A model generated the notes under the pieces. The model made no database searches and was not told where the DNA came from. It worked only from the letters and a program-made list of their open reading frames with translations. Positions 1 to 4,967 of a stretch of 8,749 bases of DNA are shown here, in pieces. Source of the DNA: Deltaproteobacteria bacterium (GTDB lineage: Bacteria; SAR324; NAC60-12); contig PANO01000006.1 in NCBI GenBank assembly GCA_002707655.1, positions 29,004-37,752 on the forward strand, read 5' to 3'. Each line of letters begins with the position of its first letter. The stretch's first letter is position 1. Made by a program: the position numbers and the translations under genes.

Positions 1-849
1 GTCAAGGATTTTCCGGGGTCTTTTGAACTGACTAACCACGGACTCGCCAGTGCCCGCGTTGAAGAGTTCTGTGGGTTGTTGTTCGCGTCCCTGCATCCAG
101 ATCCGCCAGTGCTGGAAGCGTGGCTGGCGGAAATCGCAACACCCTTGCGGGCAGCCCTTGGAGGCGACGGGCGGCTAAAGTTGCTGGGCTACCAGAAAAC
201 TATCTTTGAAACGAACTGGAAAATCTACATTGACGATGAAGGCTACCACGCGCCTTTGCTGCACCGGGCCTTTCAGATCCTGAAATGGAAGGGTGGCGCA
301 GGCTCACAAGTTCGGTCTTCCCAGGGGCATCGTGTCACGGAAACCGTGATGGAAGGGGTGGCGGACAACTTAGACCTGCTGAACGATCCGGAACTGATGC
401 GCTACTGGGGCGGCGAGCATCCCCGCAACAAGCTTCCGCACCAAAAGGCAGGTTCACTGCTCGTCACTCCGTGGCCATTGGGAGCGGTGATGAATCACCT
501 CGACATCATCAACTGCCGCTTCGCCAACCCCCTTTCGCCCACACAAACCGAGGTGCATTACGCCTACTTCGCACATCAGGACGATGATCCGGAACTCGTG
601 CGGCACCGAGTGCGGCAATCCTCCAATTTGATCGGGCCCAGTGGTTTTATCAGCTTGGAGGACGGGGCCGTGTTCGGTCGTATCCAGAAGGCGCTCCACG
701 CTGAACCGGACCGCATCCGCTATCTGCGCGGCTGGCAGGACAGCTCGGAGAACGACCCGTGGCACGTCAGCCACAACGACGAGGTGACGAACACCGTGTG
801 GTGGGAGACCTATCGTCAGACGATGGGCTTTGAACGGGCCACCTCATGA
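1..849 (+). CDS. Aromatic ring-hydroxylating dioxygenase, alpha subunit, C-terminal part (5' end outside window)
   Basis: The frame is open from base 1, so 282 residues of a longer protein are visible. Family members are about 420-460 residues; the missing part should hold the N-terminal Rieske [2Fe-2S] domain (CxH...CxxH), which is not seen here. The visible part is the catalytic domain with the mononuclear iron site. Window codons 76-88 give NWKIYIDDEGYHAPLLH-like sequence containing ExxHxxxxH (E80, H83, H88), the two histidine ligands and the bridging acidic residue. D221 in the LEDG segment is the likely third, carboxylate ligand. The family activates O2 to hydroxylate aromatic or related substrates using electrons from a ferredoxin/reductase; no reductase gene is in view. 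The next gene is the matching beta subunit with an ATGA stop/start overlap, so the two are co-translated. The substrate cannot be read from the sequence; the architecture resembles benzoate/anthranilate-type alpha-beta enzymes. The family is certain, the substrate unknown. Confidence 0.93.
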   Translation, partial: VKDFPGSFELTNHGLASARVEEFCGLLFASLHPDPPVLEAWLAEIATPLRAALGGDGRLKLLGYQKTIFETNWKIYIDDEGYHAPLLHRAFQILKWKGGAGSQVRSSQGHRVTETVMEGVADNLDLLNDPELMRYWGGEHPRNKLPHQKAGSLLVTPWPLGAVMNHLDIINCRFANPLSPTQTEVHYAYFAHQDDDPELVRHRVRQSSNLIGPSGFISLEDGAVFGRIQKALHAEPDRIRYLRGWQDSSENDPWHVSHNDEVTNTVWWETYRQTMGFERATS

Positions 850-1334
850 GCGCAGTGATTCCGGAGGAAATCCGGCAGGCGGTGGACGCTTTGCAGCAGC
901 GCTACCTGCGGGCACTCGATGGCAAGGACATGCGGGGTTGGCTCGAGTGCTTTGACCGGGACGGTTCGTACTTTGTGACTGGAGCGGACAACGATCAGGA
1001 CGACCTGCCCATTGGTCTCATGTTTGACGATTCCTACGAACGCCTGCAAGACCGCGTCACCTATGTAACGCAAGTTTGGCCCGGCGCGTTTGAGGATTAC
1101 CAGACTCGGCATTTCCTGCAAACGCTTGACCTGCAAGCGGACGCAGACGGTCTCTGGAAATCCCTGAGCAATGTCACCGTTTTCGCCACAGACTTGCGGG
1201 GTCGCTCCCAGCTTTTTATCGCCGGCACCTACCACGATCGCATCCGCGTCACCAACGGCATGGCCCGCTTCTGCGGGCGCCGTGTTGTCCTCGACACTTT
1301 CGCCACTCCGGGCGTAGTCGTTTATCCGCTCTGA
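846..1334 (+). CDS. Aromatic ring-hydroxylating dioxygenase, beta subunit
   Basis: This 162-residue protein is the usual size of the small subunit of alpha3beta3 ring-hydroxylating dioxygenases, which has a SnoaL/NTF2-like cone fold and mainly a structural role. Family signatures are visible in order: an N-terminal helix with RYLRALDGKDMRGWLECF (about residues 18-35), then D-SYERLQDRV (about 60-70), a RH motif near residue 95, and the C-terminal segment GTYHDRIRV ending RRVVLDT...VVVYPL. The ATG lies within ATGA shared with the alpha-subunit stop, and there is no clear Shine-Dalgarno, so translation probably depends on coupling to the alpha subunit. It ends the visible oxygenase unit: hairpin-forming sequence and a candidate new promoter follow. 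No ferredoxin, reductase or dehydrogenase gene is adjacent downstream; they could lie upstream of the window. Confidence 0.92.
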   Translation: MSAVIPEEIRQAVDALQQRYLRALDGKDMRGWLECFDRDGSYFVTGADNDQDDLPIGLMFDDSYERLQDRVTYVTQVWPGAFEDYQTRHFLQTLDLQADADGLWKSLSNVTVFATDLRGRSQLFIAGTYHDRIRVTNGMARFCGRRVVLDTFATPGVVVYPL

Positions 1335-1360
1335 AGAACTCCGCGCTCGCGGATAAGTTC
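1322..1360 (+). terminator. Overlapping hairpins at the end of the oxygenase unit, possible terminator
   Basis: Two alternative stems share the same bases. TTATCCGC (1322-1329) is perfectly complementary to GCGGATAA (1349-1356) across the beta-subunit stop codon. Alternatively GAACT+CCGC (1336-1344) can pair with GCGG (1349-1352) and AGTTC (1356-1360), with an ATA bulge and a GCTC loop. No T-tract follows (ACAACTTTGC), so a classical intrinsic terminator is not well supported. A stabilising 3' hairpin or Rho-associated end is equally possible. Confidence 0.4.
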
Positions 1361-1366
1361 ACAACT

Positions 1367-1381
1367 TTGCTGGTCCAGCAA
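1367..1381. promoter_or_regulatory. Perfect 15-base palindrome upstream of phaR, candidate operator
   Basis: TTGCTGGTCCAGCAA is a perfect inverted repeat: 7-base arms TTGCTGG/CCAGCAA around one T. It sits 86 bases before the chosen phaR start and just upstream of the candidate phaR promoter (1404-1432). Characterised PhaR proteins bind TGC-rich dyads of the CTGC-spacer-GCAG kind and repress their own gene. This site has TGC...GCA symmetry but a different spacing, so autoregulation by PhaR is an inference. The same bases could also form a small RNA hairpin. Confidence 0.4.
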
Positions 1382-1403
1382 TGAGGGCATGATGCCATTA
1401 GGC

Positions 1404-1432
1404 TTGTCCTTGAGGCTCCGCCCGGGTATCCT
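1404..1432 (+). promoter_or_regulatory. Candidate sigma70-type promoter for phaR-gatB-ccmCD
   Basis: TTGTCC (1404-1409) and TATCCT (1427-1432) are separated by exactly 17 bases; each hexamer matches the consensus at four of six positions. Transcription would start near 1439-1440, ahead of the ATG at 1467 but after the ATG at 1389. The prediction therefore also supports the shorter phaR reading. The matches are moderate and the region is GC-rich. Confidence 0.35.
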
Positions 1433-1466
1433 TTTCCTTGTTCTTTGCACATGCCACGCACCATCC

Positions 1467-2123
1467 ATGAAGCGTCACGCGCCGGAAGGCACGGTCGTCA
1501 TCCGCAAATACCCCAATCGCCGACTCTATGACGTCACGCGCAGCAAGCACCTCACGCTAGACGAGTTGGTGGAGTTGATCAAGCAGGGCCGCGAGGTGCA
1601 GGTGATCGACTCGAAAACGCGGGAGGACATCACTCCAGCTGTGCTAGCGCAGGTGGTCTTGGAACAAAATTCCTATCTGTTTTCTGCGGACTTCCTGCAC
1701 CAGCTCATTCGTAACCAAGACGGGTTGATCGGAGATTTTCTCACCGAATTTCTGCCAAAAGTGCTGGACTCCTACCTGGAAACCCGTGACCTCATGCGGC
1801 GGCAGATGACGCAGTTCACAACGCCGCAAGCGTGGTTGGGGCAATCTGGAGCCTTGCCCTTCACAAACCCCCTGACGAACTTCACGGATCACCTCCGTCA
1901 GTTCAGACCTCCTGGATTCGCCCCCCCTCCCGATTCAACGAGGGGTGAGGAACCAGAAACTCAGCCTTCAAGCAGCGAACCACCCACGCCTAGTACGGAC
2001 GGGTTTGGAACCCGCCCCGCCCCGACCCCAATCCCCAATCCCCCTCCCGAACAGAGTGAGGTGGACGACCTCAAGCAGCGGCTGCTGGATTTGGAAACAC
2101 GCATGGCCTCACTGAAGGATTGA
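1467..2123 (+). CDS. phaR: Polyhydroxyalkanoate synthesis regulator PhaR
   Basis: The product is 218 residues from the chosen ATG. Residues about 9-65 form the PHB/PHA accumulation regulator DNA-binding domain: VVIRKYPNRRLYD, then LTLDELVELIKQGREVQVIDSKTREDIT, which is diagnostic of PhaR. A second conserved stretch follows (SADFLHQLIRNQDGLIGDFL... to about residue 120), then a Pro/Ser/Thr-rich linker (about 148-195), then a C-terminal coiled coil (VDDLKQRLLDLETRMASL). PhaR proteins sense PHA granules and repress phasin and phaR genes. I chose ATG 1467 because homology begins right after it and a candidate promoter lies between it and the longer start at 1389. That longer start would add 26 hydrophobic, unconserved residues. 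Neither start has a good Shine-Dalgarno. No pha biosynthetic or phasin gene is in the window. The linker is encoded by unusually C-rich DNA. Confidence 0.88.
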   Translation: MKRHAPEGTVVIRKYPNRRLYDVTRSKHLTLDELVELIKQGREVQVIDSKTREDITPAVLAQVVLEQNSYLFSADFLHQLIRNQDGLIGDFLTEFLPKVLDSYLETRDLMRRQMTQFTTPQAWLGQSGALPFTNPLTNFTDHLRQFRPPGFAPPPDSTRGEEPETQPSSSEPPTPSTDGFGTRPAPTPIPNPPPEQSEVDDLKQRLLDLETRMASLKD

Positions 2124-2128
2124 GCAAG

Positions 2129-3559
2129 ATGGAGTTTGAAGCTGTTATTGGATTGGAGATACACGCGCAAATGGCAACGAAATCCAAGCTGTTCTGCAAC
2201 TGCCCCACCAGCTTTGGAGCGGACCCCAACGAACACACTTGCCCAGTCTGTCTCGGCCTGCCGGGTGCCTTGCCCGTTCTCAACGAGCAGGTGCAGGAGT
2301 TCGCCGTGCAGCTAGGACTGGCGACCCATTGCGCAATCCGGCTCGACTCTCAGTTCGCCCGCAAGAACTACTTCTATCCGGACCTGCCCAAGGCGTATCA
2401 GATTTCGCAGTACGACCGCCCGATCTGCGAACGCGGCTGGGTGATGATCGACACCAAATCCGGAGCCAAACGCATCGGCATCACGCGCATCCACATTGAG
2501 GAAGACGCCGGAAAGCTCGTGCATGAATCCGCCGGAGAGTCGAGCTTTGTGGACCTCAACCGCGCCGGGACTCCCCTGCTGGAGATCGTCAGCGAACCAG
2601 ACTTGCGCACTCCGGAAGAGGCCAAGACATATATGGAGAAACTCCATTCGCTGGTGACGTACCTCGGCGTTTCCGAAGGTGATATGGAAAAAGGCCAACT
2701 GCGCTGTGACGCCAATGTTTCGGTGCGTCCCAAGGGGCAGAAACAGCTTGGAGTCCGGGCCGAGGTCAAGAATCTTAACTCCTTCCGTTTCATCCAGCAG
2801 GCGGTCGCCTATGAGATTGACCGACACCAAGAGGAATTGTTGGATGGGCGGAAACTAGTTCAGGAAACGCGGCTCTGGGATTCCGAGCGGCGCGTCACCT
2901 TCACCATGCGCACGAAAGAGGAAGCCGAGGAATACCGCTACTTTCCTGATCCCGATCTGCCGCTGGTCCAGCTTTCAGAAACACGGGTGGAGGAAATCAA
3001 AAACGCCCTTCCGGAACTTCCGGATGCGAAACAGGAACGCTACCAGCAGGAGCATGGGCTGAGTTCCTACGATGCCGGAGTGCTGATCGCCAGCCGCGAA
3101 ACCGCCGAGTTTTTCGAGGCAACGCTGGCGGAAGGTGCAGACCCCAAGCTCGCCTGCAACTGGATCATGGGCGACCTCACCCGCGTGATGAACGAGAGCG
3201 GCTGTGGCCTCCGGGACAGTGGAATCGCCCCCGCCCAGCTTGCGGAACTCACGGAACTGCTCCGCAAGGGCGAGATCAGCAGCAAAATCGCCAAGTCCGT
3301 TTTTGAGGAAATGCGCAATTCCGGAAAGGCTCCGGCTCAGATTGTGGAGGAAAAGGGGCTGAAACAGGTTTCGGACACCGACAAACTCGGTCGGCTCGCC
3401 ACTGAACTCATCGCGGCGAATCCGGAACAGGTGGAGCAATACCGTGCTGGAAAAACCAAGGTGCTCGGATTTTTTGTGGGACAAATGATGAAACAGACCA
3501 AAGGACAGGGCAACCCCCAGTTGATCAATCAACTGCTGCGGGAACGCCTCGATGCCTGA
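2129..3559 (+). CDS. gatB: Aspartyl/glutamyl-tRNA amidotransferase subunit B
   Basis: This 476-residue protein has the normal GatB length. The enzyme converts Asp-tRNA(Asn) and Glu-tRNA(Gln) to the amidated forms, with GatB as the kinase/transamidase and tRNA-binding subunit working with GatA and GatC. Visible signatures are the N-terminal VIGLEIHAQ, a zinc motif C23xC25...C38xxC41, KNYFYPDLPKAYQISQYDRP, LEIVSEPDLRTPEEA, and RCDANVSVRP...EVKNLNSF. A C-terminal YqeY-like tail (about 330-476, ending GQMMKQTKGQGNPQLINQLL) completes it. The start at 2129 is preferred over the TTG at 2120 because GAAGGA (2114-2119) lies at ideal spacing, 9 bases before it. The start is 5 bases after the phaR stop. 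The stop overlaps ccmC by 8 bases. Neither gatA nor gatC is adjacent. The intact zinc motif is absent from typical alpha/beta/gamma-proteobacterial GatB. Confidence 0.97.
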   Translation: MEFEAVIGLEIHAQMATKSKLFCNCPTSFGADPNEHTCPVCLGLPGALPVLNEQVQEFAVQLGLATHCAIRLDSQFARKNYFYPDLPKAYQISQYDRPICERGWVMIDTKSGAKRIGITRIHIEEDAGKLVHESAGESSFVDLNRAGTPLLEIVSEPDLRTPEEAKTYMEKLHSLVTYLGVSEGDMEKGQLRCDANVSVRPKGQKQLGVRAEVKNLNSFRFIQQAVAYEIDRHQEELLDGRKLVQETRLWDSERRVTFTMRTKEEAEEYRYFPDPDLPLVQLSETRVEEIKNALPELPDAKQERYQQEHGLSSYDAGVLIASRETAEFFEATLAEGADPKLACNWIMGDLTRVMNESGCGLRDSGIAPAQLAELTELLRKGEISSKIAKSVFEEMRNSGKAPAQIVEEKGLKQVSDTDKLGRLATELIAANPEQVEQYRAGKTKVLGFFVGQMMKQTKGQGNPQLINQLLRERLDA

Positions 3560-4265
3560 AACTCCGAGCTACTTCCGGCTGCTGAAATGGGGATCATTGC
3601 TTGCCTTGCCGGGCTGCGGACTCTGGGTGTTCTTAGGAACTCCGCTGGAGAGCAGCCAAGGTTTTGTGCAGAAAATCATGTACCTGCACGTCCCTTCCGT
3701 GATCACAACCTACCTCGCTTTCTTCGTGGTTTTTGTGTGCAGCATTGCCTACCTCTGGAAACGCGACCTCAAGTTTGACCGCATCGCCAAATCCTCGGCA
3801 GAAATCGGACTCGTGTTCTGCGTGCTGGTTCTCATCACCGGCATGGTGTGGGGCAAGCCGACGTGGGGTACTTACTGGGTGTGGGACGCTCGGCTGACCA
3901 CGACGCTGCTGCTCTTCCTCATCTTCGTGGGCTACTTTGTGCTGCGTATGTCCGTACCCGACCGGGACAAGGAGGCCCGGCTGGCGTCTGTCCTTGGGGT
4001 CATCGGTGTCCTTGACATCCCAATCATCCACAAATCTGTCGAATGGTGGCGTACCCTGCACCAGCCCTCCACGCTCTTCAAGGTTGAAGCGGGTGCGGCC
4101 AAACCCTCAATGCCTCCGGAACTGCTCTATCCGCTGTTTGCCTGCATGGTCGCGATGGCCATTTTCTACGGCTACCTGCTGCTGATGCGCTACCGGATCG
4201 AGTGTGCTAACGACACAATTCAGGAACACATCGCCAACCACTCTCCGGAGTACTCCCGTGCCTGA
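3552..4265 (+). CDS. ccmC: Haem-handling inner-membrane protein CcmC, cytochrome c maturation
   Basis: CcmC is a polytopic inner-membrane protein that presents haem in the periplasm and, with CcmD, attaches it to CcmE. The 237 residues show about six hydrophobic segments and the family's key elements. These are periplasmic H46 in YLHVPS, the tryptophan-rich haem-handling motif WGTYWVWDARLT (residues 105-116), and H170 in WWRTLHQPS. H46 and H170 correspond to the axial haem histidines known from E. coli CcmC, and both are present, so the protein looks functional. The ATG sits inside the gatB stop region (shared ATGCCTGA, 3552-3559), with a weak GGGAA (3540-3544) upstream, so it probably relies on coupling to gatB translation. 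ccmD follows with a near-identical 8-base overlap. CcmA and CcmB, the ATP-driven partners that release holo-CcmE, are not encoded here. Confusion with CcsA/CcmF is unlikely given the size and the WWxTLHQ motif. Confidence 0.96.
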   Translation: MPETPSYFRLLKWGSLLALPGCGLWVFLGTPLESSQGFVQKIMYLHVPSVITTYLAFFVVFVCSIAYLWKRDLKFDRIAKSSAEIGLVFCVLVLITGMVWGKPTWGTYWVWDARLTTTLLLFLIFVGYFVLRMSVPDRDKEARLASVLGVIGVLDIPIIHKSVEWWRTLHQPSTLFKVEAGAAKPSMPPELLYPLFACMVAMAIFYGYLLLMRYRIECANDTIQEHIANHSPEYSRA

Positions 4266-4437
4266 AAACATCGAATACGTTCTCATCAGCTACGGCATCT
4301 GGATTGCAGCCTTTCTCGGCTATCTACTCTGGACGTGGAACCGGCAGCATACCTGCCAGCAACAGCTTGAGGATCTGAAAATCTCCCCGAATTCCGCATC
4401 CCGCACTGTTCAGTCCGATGAGCGAGGTTTTGATTAA
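4258..4437 (+). CDS. ccmD: Small membrane protein CcmD, cytochrome c maturation
   Basis: From a GTG start this encodes 59 residues. The sequence opens (fMet)PENIEYVLISYGIWIAAFL and continues with a single transmembrane helix (about residues 5-27) followed by a basic/polar cytoplasmic tail, the standard CcmD layout (family usually 45-75 residues). CcmD stabilises the CcmC-haem-CcmE complex. I chose GTG 4258 over an in-frame ATG at 4204 for two reasons. GGAG (4247-4250) lies 7 bases before it, and residues encoded upstream of it do not resemble CcmD. It overlaps the ccmC stop by 8 bases (GTGCCTGA), which supports coupled translation. The TAA stop falls inside the left end of a CACAGAG-type inverted repeat, so the last few codons could have been altered by arrival of that element. 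Identification rests on position and topology as much as on sequence. Confidence 0.85.
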   Translation: MPENIEYVLISYGIWIAAFLGYLLWTWNRQHTCQQQLEDLKISPNSASRTVQSDERGFD

Positions 4438-4500
4438 CCACAGAGAGGCAGAGTGCCGGAGGTGTGTTTAAATTTTTCTCTGTGCCCTCTGCGGTGATTT
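4434..4500. repeat. CACAGAG-type inverted-repeat element between ccmD and ccmE
   Basis: The left arm, about 4436-4453 (AACCACAGAGAGGCAGAG), is an imperfect inverted copy of the right arm, 4478-4496 (CTCTGTGCCCTCTGCGGTG). CCACAGAG pairs with CTCTGCGG at seven of eight positions, GGC pairs with GCC, and AGAG pairs with CTCT, with small bulges. The 24-base loop contains TTTAAATTTTT. Together the arms fill almost the entire ccmD-ccmE gap. The pattern resembles dispersed small CACAGAG-rich repeats that I recall from many environmental bacterial genomes; that family assignment is from memory. In RNA it would make a substantial hairpin that could attenuate or protect the transcript ahead of ccmE. 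Confidence 0.7.
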
Positions 4501-4512
4501 AGCAACTCAAAC

Positions 4513-4947
4513 ATGAAGACACGCACCAAATTTGTCATTGGCGGATTCGTCATTTTCGCCACGCTGGCAGCGATTTCGATTCAGGGACTCCAGAAAGCCA
4601 CTGTGTTCTTCTACACCCCGCAGGAGGTGCTGGCCGCGCCTGCTGATTTTGAGAACAAGACCATCCGCATTGGGGCGCTCGTGCAGCCCGGTTCGGTGGA
4701 GTGGAACGCCCAAGCCATCCGGCTCGCCTTCAAAGTCACAGAAGACTCCCGGAATTTCGTTTCTGTCGTTTACAACGGCGTGAAACCCGACATGTTTCGG
4801 GAGGGGCAAGGCGTGGTCATCGAGGGGCGGATGCAGGGCGAGGTCTTCCACGCGCAGCAGTTGCTCGTCAAGCACAGCGAGGAGTACACCGTGGAGCCCG
4901 CACACCAGAAGAGCAAGGAGGCCTACTACCAGTCCCTCTCACAGTAA
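4513..4947 (+). CDS. ccmE: Periplasmic haem chaperone CcmE
   Basis: CcmE is a membrane-anchored periplasmic haem chaperone that binds haem covalently and passes it to the CcmF/H ligase. The 144 residues show a short basic N-terminus, one transmembrane anchor (about residues 7-26), and a beta-rich OB-fold domain (YTPQEVLA..., TIRIGALVQPGSVEW, VVYNGVKPDMFREGQGVVIEGR). The covalent haem site HxxxY appears as H121-SEE-Y125 in the C-terminal segment, so this is the classic histidine-type CcmE and not the cysteine variant. A flexible hydrophilic tail follows. The length is typical. There is no obvious Shine-Dalgarno before ATG 4513, and the gene is separated from ccmD by a hairpin-forming repeat, so its expression may differ from ccmCD. 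The next gene starts 21 bases downstream and is not a cytochrome maturation gene. Confidence 0.96.
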   Translation: MKTRTKFVIGGFVIFATLAAISIQGLQKATVFFYTPQEVLAAPADFENKTIRIGALVQPGSVEWNAQAIRLAFKVTEDSRNFVSVVYNGVKPDMFREGQGVVIEGRMQGEVFHAQQLLVKHSEEYTVEPAHQKSKEAYYQSLSQ

Positions 4948-4967
4948 CCTTCCTCCACTGAGTTCCG

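Noticed and set aside
76..849. TTG at 76 as a start for the oxygenase alpha subunit
   Set aside because: The same frame is open back to base 1 and the residues before 76 (ending RVEEFCG) match the family, so this is an internal codon of a gene cut by the window edge.
2312..3532. Long open frames on the minus strand opposite gatB (2312-2830 and 2975-3532)
   Set aside because: They lack recognisable domains, sit entirely opposite a conserved gene, and arise from GC-rich codon structure.
4204..4257. ATG 4204 as the ccmD start
   Set aside because: It would add 18 residues unlike CcmD and overlap ccmC by 62 bases; GTG 4258 has GGAG at good spacing and a tight overlap.
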